NCBI RefSeq assembly: GCF_900090325.1
Contig: NZ_FMHW01000002.1
Coordinates: 7,398,501-7,462,500 of the forward strand
From: Micromonospora pallida
Lineage (GTDB): Bacteria > Actinomycetota > Actinomycetes > Mycobacteriales > Micromonosporaceae
Direction: 5' to 3'
Length of the DNA stretch: 64,000 bases
Positions 45,569 to 54,565 of this stretch are shown here, one piece after another (the first letter of the stretch is position 1; each line of letters begins with the position of its first letter). The translations under genes and the position numbers were made by a program. The notes beneath the pieces are model-generated. The model saw only the letters and a program-made list of their open reading frames with translations. It was not told the origin of the DNA and did no database searches.

Positions 45569-47271
45569 CCGGTGTTCTCGCGGCCCCCGCGCCACCCCCG
45601 ATCGAAAACACCTGGGCGGCGCCCGCGATCGCCACCGTGGTCGCCGTCGCCATCGGTGTCCTGGTGTTCGTCCTGGCGAACGCGGCCCGTGGCCGTATCC
45701 GCAACCCGAACGACTTCCTCCTCGCCGGCCGGCGGATCGGCGCCGGTGAGAACGCCTTCGCGATGGTCGGCGGGACCATCATGTACTCGACCGTGATCAT
45801 CATTACCGGGCACGTCGCGTTGAACGGCTTCGACGCCATCCTGCTGCTGACCGCCTTCACGATGTCCACCGTGGTCGGGGTGCTGATCTACGCCGGCCCG
45901 GTGCGGAACGTGGGCGGGTACACCCTGGGCGACGTGTTCGCGCTGCGTGCCCAGGAGCGGCCGGCGCGGATGGCGTCGGCGGTCCTCACCCTGCTCATCT
46001 TCGGCATGTTCACGATCATCGCCGTGGGCTCGGTCGCCTTCGTCGCCACCCGGATGTTCTCCACCAGCTCCACGGTGAACGCGCCGCTGGTGGCCGGCAT
46101 CACCGTCGTCGTCGGCCTGGTCGCCATCGCCTGGGTGTACCTGGGCGGCATGGAGGGCGTCACCAAGGTCCTGGTGCTCAAGGTGGTCCTGATGGGCGGC
46201 CTGGTGGCGGTGCTGACCGCGGTGGTGCTCGCCCGGTACAAGCTCAACCTCGTCGAGCTGCTCAACGACGCCGAGGCCAACGCGCGACCGGACAAGCGCG
46301 GTCTCGACCTGCTGACCACCGGCCGGCTGTTCGAACCGGGCTCCACCTACGCGTCGGACCAGGACCCGTGGGTCCACCTGTCGAAGGCCTTCTCCATCGC
46401 CGTCGGGGCACTGGGGATGCCGTTCCTGTTCATGCGGTACTTCGTGACGCCCAACGGGCGGGAGTCGCGGCGCTCGGCCGGCCTGGCGTCGATCATCACC
46501 GTCGTGTTCTGGACGTGCATGATCATCCTCGGCCTCGGCGCCGTCGCGATCCTCGGTGGGGACGCCATCGGCCAGGTCGCCGCCCACCGCGACATCACCC
46601 TTCCCAAGATCGCAGACGAGATCGGCGGCGGCTGGGCCACCGGCGCGCTCGGCGGGATCGCCCTGATGGCGACCGGTGCGATCTTCGCGACGCTGCTGCT
46701 CAACGGGGTCACGTCCATCACCAAGGACCTCAACGCGGCGCGGGGCCGGACGATGGACCCGGCCGCCGAACTCAAGAGCATCCGGCGCAACGTGCTGATC
46801 GTCGGGCTCGCCTCCCTCGTCGGCGGCGTGGTGATGCTGACCCAGCTCACCCACATCTTCATCCCGACGTCGATCGACCTGGGTGCCGCCTGTGTCCTGC
46901 CCGCGGTCGTCTACTCGCTGTTCTGGCGGCGCTACAACACCCGAGGACTCCAGTGGACGGTCTACGGCGGAATCGCCGTGACCCTCTTCATGGTCCTGTT
47001 CTCCAACGGGGTGTCGGGCGACCCCACCGCTATCTTCCCCGACGCCGATTTCAAGTTCGTCGACTTCGAGCCCGGCCTGCTCGGGGCGCCGCTCGGCTTC
47101 CTGTTCGGCTACCTCGGCTCGGTCACCAGTAAGGAACGCGACGACGCCCGCTTCGCCGAGGCGCAGGTCCGTGCCCTCACGGGCGCCGTCGTGCCCGCCG
47201 GGAGGGACCTGCCCGTCCGTGGCACGGACGAGCGTGGCGGGGAGACCCGGATGGTCAGCGAAACCAACTGA
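45565..47271 (+). CDS. Sodium:solute symporter (ActP-like)
   Basis: 568 residues with about 13 transmembrane helices of the SSS family: NPNDFLLAGRRIGAGENAFAM near the N-terminus, VYLGGMEGVTKV, GMPFLFMRYFVT and the cytoplasmic NAARGRTMDPA loop. Such carriers take up monocarboxylates with sodium. In the cluster it could import a precursor or move the product. A 12-bp hairpin at 47285-47311 follows. Confidence 0.9.
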   Translation: MTGVLAAPAPPPIENTWAAPAIATVVAVAIGVLVFVLANAARGRIRNPNDFLLAGRRIGAGENAFAMVGGTIMYSTVIIITGHVALNGFDAILLLTAFTMSTVVGVLIYAGPVRNVGGYTLGDVFALRAQERPARMASAVLTLLIFGMFTIIAVGSVAFVATRMFSTSSTVNAPLVAGITVVVGLVAIAWVYLGGMEGVTKVLVLKVVLMGGLVAVLTAVVLARYKLNLVELLNDAEANARPDKRGLDLLTTGRLFEPGSTYASDQDPWVHLSKAFSIAVGALGMPFLFMRYFVTPNGRESRRSAGLASIITVVFWTCMIILGLGAVAILGGDAIGQVAAHRDITLPKIADEIGGGWATGALGGIALMATGAIFATLLLNGVTSITKDLNAARGRTMDPAAELKSIRRNVLIVGLASLVGGVVMLTQLTHIFIPTSIDLGAACVLPAVVYSLFWRRYNTRGLQWTVYGGIAVTLFMVLFSNGVSGDPTAIFPDADFKFVDFEPGLLGAPLGFLFGYLGSVTSKERDDARFAEAQVRALTGAVVPAGRDLPVRGTDERGGETRMVSETN

Positions 47272-47284
47272 ACGACCGCGAACG

Positions 47285-47311
47285 GTGTGGGGCGGTCGCA
47301 CCGCCCCACAC
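47285..47311 (+). terminator. Hairpin between symporter and monooxygenase genes
   Basis: A perfect 12-bp stem (47285-47296 with 47300-47311) and 3-nt loop begins 14 bases after the symporter stop. It may end the transcript or reduce read-through to the monooxygenase. Confidence 0.65.
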
Positions 47312-47330
47312 CCCTTCGGGAGGGCCAATC

Positions 47331-48929
47331 GTGGATCCGGTACCGGTTCTGGTGGTGGGCGCGGGCCCGGTCGGCATGGTCACCGCCCTGGCGCTCGCCC
47401 GCCAGGGTGTTTCCTGTGTCCTCGTCGACCAGGGCTTCGAGACGTCCGTCCACCCCAAGCTCGACTACGTCAACGCCCGCAGCATGGAGTTCCTCCGGCA
47501 ACTCGGCATCGCCGACGACGTCCGGTCCGCCGGGGTCGCGCCCGAGCACCGGGCCGACGTGATCTGGTCGACCGGCCTGGCCGGTGAGCCGATCACCACG
47601 TGGGGACTTCCCTCGGTGGCCGAGGAGTGGCGACGCATCGCCGAACAGAACGACGGCAGCCAGCCCACCGAGCCCGGCCAGCGGATCTCCCAGATCGACC
47701 TGGAGCCGGTGCTGCGTGCCCACTGCCGGCGCAACCCGCTCGTCGACCTGCGCTGCGGGCTGCGGTTCGACTCCCTCAGCCAGGACGACGACACGGTGAC
47801 CAGCCACCTGGTCGACGTGCTGACCGACGACCAGGTCCGGGTGCGCTCCCGGTACGTGATCGGGTGCGACGGCGCGTCCAGCCAGGTCCGCCGGGCGGTG
47901 GGCATCGGCGAGGAGGGCTTCGACGTACCCGGGTTGCCGGGCGCATTCATGGTGCACTTCAAGAGCCGCGACCTGGACACCCTGCACCGGCACGGGCGGT
48001 TCTGGCACTACTTCGCCTTCCGGTACATCATCATCGCCCAGGACGAGGTGGACACCTGGACCGCGCACGTCAACGGGATGGAACCCACCGAGTTCGACAC
48101 CCCGCCAGCCGATCCGGCGGCCTTCCTGCTCGACACGATGCGGACCGACCTGAAGATCGACAAGGTGCTGCTGACCTCCCGCTGGCGCCCCGGCTTCATG
48201 ATCGCGGACCGCTTCCGGGCCGGCCGGGTGCTCCTCGCCGGCGACTCCGCCCACCGCATGTTCCCGACCGGCGCCTACGGCATGAACACCGGCATCGGCG
48301 ACGCGGTCGACGTGGCGTGGAAGCTCGCCGCCCTCGTCCAGGGCTTCGGCGGCCCCGGCCTGCTCGACAGCTACGAGGCGGAACGCCGCCCGGTGGGCCT
48401 GCGCAACATGCACACCTCCCACCGGCACCTCGGGGTGCACCTCCGGGCAGGGACACTGCTGCGCGAGGGGGCGTCGCGCGAGGCCGTCGCAGCCCTCCTC
48501 CAGGCCGAGCGCGGCGAGAACGAGTACCGGGGGATCGAGCTGGGCTACCGGTACGACGACTCGCCCGTCGTCTGCCACGAGGATTCCCCCGCACCACCGT
48601 GGAGCCCTCGGGAGTACACGCCGACGACCTGGCCCGGCAGCCGTCCGCCCAGCCTCCTCCTCGCCGACGGCACCCCGATCTACGATCGCTTCGCCCCGTC
48701 CTTCACCCTCGTCGACTTCACCGGCGACGGCCGCGCCGACCCGCTCCTGGCCGAAGCCGCCGCCCAGAGCGTGCCGGTCAGCCACACCGTGGTGACCGAC
48801 CCGGCCGCGCGGCAGGTCTGGGAACGTGACCTGGTGCTGCTCCGCCCCGATCATCACGTGGCCTGGCGCGGAAACCGGACCCCCGCGGACCCGGCCGCCG
48901 TGCTTCGGCGCGTACGAGGTACGCGGTGA
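47331..48929 (+). CDS. FAD-dependent aromatic hydroxylase (PHBH/PgaE-like)
   Basis: 532 residues: LVVGAGPVGMVTALALARQG (6-25), VIGCDGASSQVRR (DG motif) and VLLAGDSAHRMFPTGAYGMNTGIGDA (FAD contact), with a C-terminal thioredoxin-like domain from about 400. This is the longer flavin hydroxylase type found in polyketide and phenol catabolism. A second ring hydroxylation is needed to make 2-amino-6-hydroxybenzoquinone, and this enzyme is the best candidate. GTG start with GGGAGGG upstream. Its stop lies in a 27-bp tandem repeat. Confidence 0.92.
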   Translation: MDPVPVLVVGAGPVGMVTALALARQGVSCVLVDQGFETSVHPKLDYVNARSMEFLRQLGIADDVRSAGVAPEHRADVIWSTGLAGEPITTWGLPSVAEEWRRIAEQNDGSQPTEPGQRISQIDLEPVLRAHCRRNPLVDLRCGLRFDSLSQDDDTVTSHLVDVLTDDQVRVRSRYVIGCDGASSQVRRAVGIGEEGFDVPGLPGAFMVHFKSRDLDTLHRHGRFWHYFAFRYIIIAQDEVDTWTAHVNGMEPTEFDTPPADPAAFLLDTMRTDLKIDKVLLTSRWRPGFMIADRFRAGRVLLAGDSAHRMFPTGAYGMNTGIGDAVDVAWKLAALVQGFGGPGLLDSYEAERRPVGLRNMHTSHRHLGVHLRAGTLLREGASREAVAALLQAERGENEYRGIELGYRYDDSPVVCHEDSPAPPWSPREYTPTTWPGSRPPSLLLADGTPIYDRFAPSFTLVDFTGDGRADPLLAEAAAQSVPVSHTVVTDPAARQVWERDLVLLRPDHHVAWRGNRTPADPAAVLRRVRGTR

Positions 48930-48962
48930 CCGAATCGCGTACGAGGTGCGCGGTGACCCGAT
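48909..48962 (+). repeat. Two 27-bp tandem units spanning the stop of the monooxygenase gene
   Basis: Units 48909-48935 and 48936-48962 differ at only two or three bases. The first contains the last codons and the TGA (48927-48929). It repeats the arrangement seen at 42783-42882. Confidence 0.85.
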
Positions 48963-49309
48963 CCGCCCGGTGACGACCTGAGCCCGGATCGCAGTACGTC
49001 CGGGGACGACGATGGCCGGTGCGGTTTCCTCGCACCGATGGCGCGAACGCGCCATACCCGTCCACCGGACGCAGTCGCCCGGTCCGGTCGACCACGTCGC
49101 GCCCAGGCGCCCGCAAACGGCGCTTTCCGCAGCGCGAAGACGTGATGTGCCGGCCTCGGCGGCTGGGGCACGCTATCGGCACACTGCTCGACCGGGCGGA
49201 AAGCTCCAGCGCGGTCGGGCCGGTCCGGGCGAACGAATTCCGCCCGACGACCGGCCTACGGCTGCCGTGGCTCCCGGGGCCCGTCGCTGATCTCTCGATC
49301 GGAGGACAG
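48930..49309. other. Non-coding gap before DAHP synthase
   Basis: About 380 bases. Beyond the second repeat unit I see no gene or clear promoter. The coding frame of the synthase is open through much of it, but the good ribosome site is GGAGG at 49301. Confidence 0.4.
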
Positions 49310-50536
49310 ATGCAGCAATCCAGCTTCACGGCGGACTCCATCCAGCTCGGGCCGTGGGAGGGCCGACCAGCAGTCCAGCAACCGGATTGGCGTGACCACC
49401 CCGCCTACCAGGAGGCCTGCCGGTCGCTGGCCTCGGCTCCGCCCCTGGTGACGGCCACCGAGATCCGGCAGTTGCGGGAGGCGCTGTCGAGACTGGCGAC
49501 GACCGGCGCCCTCCTGCTCCAACTGGGCGACTGCGCCGAGAGCTTCTACGAGTGCACACCTCGGCACACGGCGGAGAAGCTGAAGGTCATCGACTGGCTG
49601 GGTGACCGACTCGGCGAACTCACCGGCCGGAGTGTCGTCCGGGTCGGCCGGATGGGCGGACAGTTCGCCAAACCCCGGTCGCAGGCGCTCGAGTGGCACG
49701 ACGCGCTCAGCATCCCCTCCTTCCGCGGGCACATGATCAATTCGGATCTGGCCACGTCGGTGGCCCGGAAGGCCAACCCACGGCGCATGGTGTGGGCCTA
49801 CGAGGCCAGCGACCAGGTGCAGCGGGTGATGCGGACGTACCGCCGGGAGAACGGACCCACGGCGGCAACGGAAGGGCCCTGGTCGAGCCACGAGGCCCTG
49901 GTCGTCGACTACGAGTCCCGACTGATCCGCCGTGACCCGGACACCGACGACCGGTACCTGGGCTCGACCCACCTGCCCTGGGTGGGGGAGCGGACCCGTC
50001 AGCCGGCCGAGGCGCATGTCGCCCTGCTCTCCGCCGTGGTCAACCCGGTGGGCTGCAAGATCGGACCGACCGCGAGTCCCGACGACATCCTGGAGGTGTG
50101 TGCGGCGCTCGATCCGCGGCGCGAACCCGGCCGCCTCGTCCTGATCCCCCGGATGGGCCGCGACCGGATCCAGGAGGCCCTGCCGCCCATCGTCCGCGCG
50201 GTGGTGAACGCGGGACACCCGGTCGTCTGGCTGAGCGACCCGATGCACGGCAACACGGTGACGTCGCAGGTCGGCCTGAAGACGCGTCACCTCACCGACG
50301 TGATCACCGAGGCGCTGCGCTTCCGCGACATCCTCGAGGGGAACCGGCAACACGCCGCCGGACTCCACATCGAGATGGCGGCGGACGACGTGACGGAGTG
50401 CATCGGGGGATCCGTCGAGAACGAGGACGAACTACCGCGCCACTACACCTCGCTGTGTGACCCGAGGCTCAACGTCAACCAGGCCACCGCGCTGATCGAG
50501 GCGTGGGCCACGGGAACGACGACGGGCCGCTCCTGA
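49310..50536 (+). CDS. Class II DAHP synthase
   Basis: 408 residues; condenses phosphoenolpyruvate and erythrose 4-phosphate, the first step of the shikimate pathway. Family signatures: LQLGDCAESF (Cys, metal site), VVRVGRMGGQFAKPRS, HLPWVGERTRQ, NPVGCKIGP, PVVWLSDPMHGNT and GLHIEMAADDVTECIGG. Pathway copies of this plant-like type, as in phenazine clusters (PhzC), raise chorismate supply, here for 3-hydroxyanthranilate. The ATG follows GGAGGACAG. Confidence 0.95.
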   Translation: MQQSSFTADSIQLGPWEGRPAVQQPDWRDHPAYQEACRSLASAPPLVTATEIRQLREALSRLATTGALLLQLGDCAESFYECTPRHTAEKLKVIDWLGDRLGELTGRSVVRVGRMGGQFAKPRSQALEWHDALSIPSFRGHMINSDLATSVARKANPRRMVWAYEASDQVQRVMRTYRRENGPTAATEGPWSSHEALVVDYESRLIRRDPDTDDRYLGSTHLPWVGERTRQPAEAHVALLSAVVNPVGCKIGPTASPDDILEVCAALDPRREPGRLVLIPRMGRDRIQEALPPIVRAVVNAGHPVVWLSDPMHGNTVTSQVGLKTRHLTDVITEALRFRDILEGNRQHAAGLHIEMAADDVTECIGGSVENEDELPRHYTSLCDPRLNVNQATALIEAWATGTTTGRS

Positions 50537-50567
50537 CCGGGAGTCCGTCCGGGCTCCGGTACGGACT

Positions 50568-51473
50568 TCACGTCCGGTCCTCGAGCTTCTGCGCGAACGC
50601 CAGCCAGGCCCCGGCGCACGACCGAGCCACTCGGCGACGGACTTCCGCCAGTGCGGTGGCACGGCCTCGACGAGTTCGCCCCACTCCGCAGGCTCGACCA
50701 CGTGGCCGTCGAGCCAGCGGAAGACGGCGCGGCCGGTCTCCGTGTACTTCACCGCCGGATCCCGGCTCAGGTTGGCCCGCATCGAGGCCCAGTCGATGCT
50801 CTGCCGGGCGATGCCCGTTCTGCGACGCTGCGAATCTGCCGGGCCACCGACGGATGGCTCGCGCTCCTCGACGATGCCGGTCGGCTCCGGACGCGGACGG
50901 CCGTACGGATCATGAAGGGACGTCCCGCGCTGCGAGGCCAACACCGGGTCCTGGCCCGCTCGTAGCCGAGCCCGTACGTCGCGCGCCGTCCCCACCGAGA
51001 CGCCGGCCTCCCGGGCGATGGCGCGCAGGGGCGCGGCGCCCGGGCGATGACCTCGCTCGCCCGTAGCCGTCCCGCCGAACCGTCCAGAGGACGGACCCGG
51101 CCGTCTCTCCCCACGCGACTGCTCTCCCGCTCCTCGGGCAGGGACAGGCGGCGTCGGACCGCGCTCACCGTGGTCGGGGACAGCCCGGTGGCGGCGCCGC
51201 CCGGAGCCGGTGCATGCCGTCGATGACCCGCATCGTGCTCCGGTGTACGAGAATCGGCGGAAGGTTCTGCGCCGCAGCCAACAGTTGTACGTGTTCGGGA
51301 TCCTCCCCGGCCAGTCGGGGTGAATAGCCGGGCCGCAGCGACGATATCGGTACCGAAACCGGATCCGTCTCGTCCGGCGCGATCGGGGCCTGCGTATTTA
51401 CGTGCCCGGCTAATTTCCTGCTGGCGCTGGCCATTTCCCGGATCTCCGGGTTGCTCGACATCCGAACACTCAC
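50568..51473 (-). pseudogene. StrR/NovG-like ParB-domain pathway regulator, broken
   Basis: Three frames together spell a member of the StrR family. From GTG 51473 one frame gives VPISSLRPGYSPRLAGEDPEH... ILVHRSTMRVIDGMHRLRAA, the ParB-like domain. Near 51190 the reading jumps frame to TGLSPTTVSAVRRRLSL, with about 50 expected residues missing. Near 51025 a 1-base shift leads to AIAREAGVSVGTARDVRARL, and near 50615 another leads to the end AWLAFAQKLEDRT with a stop at 50568-50570. At least three lesions plus a deletion mean the DNA-binding protein is not made. Such regulators activate aminocoumarin and aminoglycoside clusters, so the cluster has lost one activator, unless the sequence is faulty. 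Confidence 0.8.
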
Positions 51474-51775
51474 CTGTCAATGGGTAGGATCCCGTGCACG
51501 TACGGCAATCGGTCCCGCTGGCGGCAGGGGCCGTTCCGGTGTCACCATCGCTTCTGACACGCCGTCCCTGAGCAGCAGAAAGCCTGCCCTGCTGCATCAT
51601 GGCGGGCGGTCTCGGCCTGAGCAACATCGTTTCCCGTCCACTGTGGGTAGTTCCCACTACCCGTTCGGGTAGTGGACGGTGGCGAATCAAATCCACTAAT
51701 ATCGATCAAACTCCGTTGATCATATTTGCTGTGGTGCGCGATTTCTCGTGGCGGGCGATCGAAAGGACAATTCCG
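51474..51775 (+). promoter_or_regulatory. Upstream region of the haloperoxidase-like gene
   Basis: About 300 bases, AT-rich from 51680 to 51760. Besides the GGGTAGT array it holds GATCAA-N6-TTGATC at 51704-51721, a second inverted repeat near the likely promoter. Confidence 0.5.
51645..51673. promoter_or_regulatory. Three phased GGGTAGT half-sites
   Basis: GGGTAGT (51645-51651), its complement ACTACCC (51656-51662) and GGGTAGT again (51667-51673) start exactly 11 bases apart, one helical turn, alternating in orientation. The right-hand pair, with flanks, matches the element at 18880-18900 in front of the mevalonate operon. Looks like an operator for a shared regulator. Confidence 0.6.
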
Positions 51776-53266
51776 GTGACGATTCTGAGGCGGCTACGGA
51801 GACGGCGCCTGGGGGGCGTGGTGGCCCTCGCCGTGACGATGGCCCTGGCGGGATCGCTGACCAGTGGCGTGTCGGCGGCGCCACAGGAGGAGGCGGCCTT
51901 CGACCTCGACCACGGGAACGTCCTGCTCGAGGTCGTCTACCCGACCTTCAACATGGTGTCGCGTACGGAGAGCCTCGGCCGCCCACAGTCGTGGACCCTG
52001 GACCACGCCATGCTGTTGGAACTGCCGTGGTTCGACGCCATCGCCCCTTACCACCCCACGGCGGTCGGCATCTTCTCGGACCTCGGCCGGCGGCCGGCGG
52101 CGGAACACACGACGCGTAACAAGAACATCGCCGTCACGTACTCGGCCTTCACCTCGTTCAACGCGGTCCTTCCGCAGTACCGGTCGACCTGGCTCGGAAT
52201 GATGGAGTTGGCGGGCCTCGACCCGAACAACACCGCGGAGGACCCGACCACGGCCAGCGGTATCGGCATTCTCGCCGCCAAGAACGCCGCGGCGGCGAGG
52301 AAGAACGACGGTTCCAACCGGGACGGTGACGCGGGCGACCGCAAGTACAACCAGCAGCCCTACGCCGACTACACGGGCTACCGGCCGGTCAACACGGCGT
52401 ACCAGCTCCGCAACCCGTCCCGCTGGCAGCCGAACACCACCTCGGCGCGGGAGGTCTTCACGGCCCAGGAGTTCGCGACCCCTCAGTTCGGCCGGGTGAA
52501 GCCGTTCACGTACGACAGCCCCCAAGAGTTTCGGGTCGCTCCGCCGACCAACAGCAACCACCTCGACCGCCGGGCCTACCGCAGTCAGGCCGACGCCGTC
52601 CTGAGGGCGTCGGCGAACCTGGACGACCGCCAGAAGGTGACCGCCGAGCTGTTCAACGACAACGTCCGGCCCTTCGGGATCGTCGCCGGCGCGATCGCCC
52701 GCGGGAACGTCCACCTCAACACCGAGGAGACCGTCCGCTACGTCGCCGCCTCGGTGGTGGCCGGCGTCGACGTGGTCATCGCCTCCTGGTACCTGATGCG
52801 CAAGTACGACTCGGTGCGACCGTACAGCGCGATCCGTTACCTGTACGGCGAGAAGAAGCTGACGGCGTGGGGTGGCCCGGGGAAGGGCACCGTCAACGAC
52901 ATCACCGGTGACGAGTGGCAGGGCTACCTGAGCAGCCTGGCCTTTGCCTCTCCCGAATACCCGTCCGCCTCCGCCGCGCTCTGCCTCGCCTACACCCAGC
53001 AGGCGCGACGCTTCATCGGCACCGACCAGTTGAACATCGCCTGGCCGGTGGCCAAGGGTTCCTCGCTCGTCGAACCGGGCGTTACCCCGGCCAGCGACCT
53101 GACCCTGTCCTGGAGCAGCCTGAGCGCCTTCGCCAGCGACTGTGGCCAGAGCAGGGTCTGGGGCGGTGACAACTTCCCGTCGTCGGTCGAGGCCGCGAAG
53201 CAGTACGCGCCGCAGATCGGCGACCGGGCCTACGACTTCGTCCAGCGCAAGCTGAACGGCCGCTGA
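51776..53266 (+). CDS. Secreted vanadium-haloperoxidase/PAP2-fold protein without catalytic His
   Basis: 496 residues: signal peptide (Arg-rich start, hydrophobic core, ending VSAAP near 36) and a helical domain like vanadium-dependent haloperoxidases. The late motifs are recognisable but altered: SVRPYSAIRYL, EYPSASAAL where active enzymes have PSGH, and RVWGGDNFPSSVEAA where they have GG-x-H. So the catalytic His and the vanadate-binding His are Ser and Asn. It may bind a ligand rather than halogenate. GTG start with GAAAGGA 8 bases upstream; downstream of the operator array, so probably co-regulated with the cluster. Confidence 0.82.
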   Translation: MTILRRLRRRRLGGVVALAVTMALAGSLTSGVSAAPQEEAAFDLDHGNVLLEVVYPTFNMVSRTESLGRPQSWTLDHAMLLELPWFDAIAPYHPTAVGIFSDLGRRPAAEHTTRNKNIAVTYSAFTSFNAVLPQYRSTWLGMMELAGLDPNNTAEDPTTASGIGILAAKNAAAARKNDGSNRDGDAGDRKYNQQPYADYTGYRPVNTAYQLRNPSRWQPNTTSAREVFTAQEFATPQFGRVKPFTYDSPQEFRVAPPTNSNHLDRRAYRSQADAVLRASANLDDRQKVTAELFNDNVRPFGIVAGAIARGNVHLNTEETVRYVAASVVAGVDVVIASWYLMRKYDSVRPYSAIRYLYGEKKLTAWGGPGKGTVNDITGDEWQGYLSSLAFASPEYPSASAALCLAYTQQARRFIGTDQLNIAWPVAKGSSLVEPGVTPASDLTLSWSSLSAFASDCGQSRVWGGDNFPSSVEAAKQYAPQIGDRAYDFVQRKLNGR

Positions 53267-53282
53267 TCCCCTTCGTACTGAC

Positions 53283-53324
53283 GCCGGCTGCCGACGGTGC
53301 CCTCTGGCCCCGTCGGCAGCCGGC
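53283..53324 (+). terminator. Strong terminator ending the cluster
   Basis: A perfect 15-bp stem (53283-53297 with 53310-53324) with a 12-nt loop lies 17 bases after the stop of the haloperoxidase-like gene. It marks a likely right border of the biosynthetic region. Confidence 0.8.
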
Positions 53325-53373
53325 CGCCTGCGCGGACAGCGCGTAGTTCGGCCATCACAGTACGATCATTCCC

Positions 53374-54189
53374 GTGTTGCCGATACACGTGACGGTGTGG
53401 GACGACCATGCTCAGCGCGGTGACCAGGTCATCCTGGTGCACGGCACCATGACGTGGGGGCTCGCGTCGTTCGCGCATCAGCGCTCGCTCGCGAAAGATC
53501 GGCGGATCCTCGTCGTGGATCGCCGAGGCTTCGGAGCCAGTCCCGACACCGACCAGAGCGACTACGACGTCGACGCGGACGACATCGTCGGGCTGATGGA
53601 CAGGCCCAGCCACCTGGTCGGACACTCGTACGGCGGGGTGGTCGCGATGCTCGCTGCGGCACGCCGCCCGGAACGAGTGAGTTCCTTGGCGCTCATCGAG
53701 CCGTCGGCGCTCGCCGTGGCGGCCGACCAGCCCGTCGTCGCCGCAGCACTCGACGCCAACCGGCGGTACGTGGCCGCGTCACGATCGATGTCGGCGGAAG
53801 AGTACCTGCGAACGGCGTACAGCGGGAGCGACGAGCCGATGCCCGAGCCGTTCGAGTACGCCCTGCGGGCAGCGCGGACCGCGATGCGGGAGCGGCCCTG
53901 CTGGGAGGCCGAGGTACCGGTCGACGACATCCGCCGAACCAGCTATCCGAAGCTGGTGCTCGCCGGCACCTGGGAGACGGCCTCAGCGGAATACCGGTCG
54001 GCGACCGGGGACGCTCTGGTGGCGACAGCACGGACGGTGGCCGCGCGCATCGGCGCCAGCTTCCACCAGGTCGCAGGGGCGGATCACTCGCCACACCGAC
54101 AACGCCCCAACGAGGTGAACCGGCTGCTGCTCGGCCTCTGGGCACAGACCGGCAACGTCCAGCCCACCCAGCTCACCTCGGCGGACTGA
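53374..54189 (+). CDS. Alpha/beta hydrolase
   Basis: 271 residues with the oxyanion VILVHGTMTWG (19-29), RRGFGAS, the nucleophile elbow VGHSYGGVVA (Ser near 88) and a late His in AGADHSPHR. Reaction unknown (esterase, thioesterase or similar). The GTG at 53374 has no ribosome site but TACGAT lies 7 bases before it, so leaderless transcription is likely. Its end overlaps the convergent gene at 54173 by 17 bases. Confidence 0.88.
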   Translation: MLPIHVTVWDDHAQRGDQVILVHGTMTWGLASFAHQRSLAKDRRILVVDRRGFGASPDTDQSDYDVDADDIVGLMDRPSHLVGHSYGGVVAMLAAARRPERVSSLALIEPSALAVAADQPVVAAALDANRRYVAASRSMSAEEYLRTAYSGSDEPMPEPFEYALRAARTAMRERPCWEAEVPVDDIRRTSYPKLVLAGTWETASAEYRSATGDALVATARTVAARIGASFHQVAGADHSPHRQRPNEVNRLLLGLWAQTGNVQPTQLTSAD

Positions 54190-54505
54190 CTGGCGGCGCT
54201 GCGGACCGGCCCTGGACGATGTCGCCGGACGACTCCACCAGGTCGATGAAACGGCGCAGGATAGGCCAGGGGACTTCGCCGCTACCGGCTCTGAACATCA
54301 CTTCGTTTGCCGGGCGCGGTGTGAACGGCCCATCATCCGGCGTTGCGTCCGGGATCGTGACAACGATGTACGGCCCGGTTCCCGGTGCTCCGGTCAGTCC
54401 GACCAGCTCGTACTGCCACGCGTCGTCGGGCAGGCTGTAGTTCGAGTTGACCTCGTACAGCTTGCCGTCGTGATCCCAGACTTCCACGGCAGCAGGATCA
54501 CACAC
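54173..54505 (-). CDS. Hypothetical protein, 110 residues
   Basis: Mixed acidic protein (EVWDHDGKLYEVNSN at the start, PWPILRRFIDLVESSGDI near the end), no signal or membrane segment. I do not recognise it. GTG start; the tRNA-Gly remnant lies 18 bases upstream, so its promoter may come from the element boundary. Confidence 0.55.
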   Translation of the reverse strand: MCDPAAVEVWDHDGKLYEVNSNYSLPDDAWQYELVGLTGAPGTGPYIVVTIPDATPDDGPFTPRPANEVMFRAGSGEVPWPILRRFIDLVESSGDIVQGRSAAPPVSPPR

Positions 54506-54522
54506 GTTCGGCCACAGCCGCC

Positions 54523-54565
54523 TGGAGCGGGCGACGGGAATCGAATCCGCACCGTCAGTTCGGAA
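54523..54565 (-). repeat. Attachment-site remnant (3' part of tRNA-Gly)
   Basis: 43 bases match 57886-57928 with four mismatches, covering CCA end, acceptor strand, T arm and part of the anticodon stem. The 5' half of a tRNA is absent, so it is an att copy and not a gene. Confidence 0.8.

Noticed and set aside
50767..51696. 309-residue minus-strand frame as an intact gene
   Set aside because: Only its middle matches a StrR-like protein; the rest of the family sequence lies in the two other frames, so it is a piece of a pseudogene.
54523..54565. A second tRNA-Gly gene
   Set aside because: Only the 3' part of the tRNA is present and the anticodon and D arms are absent.
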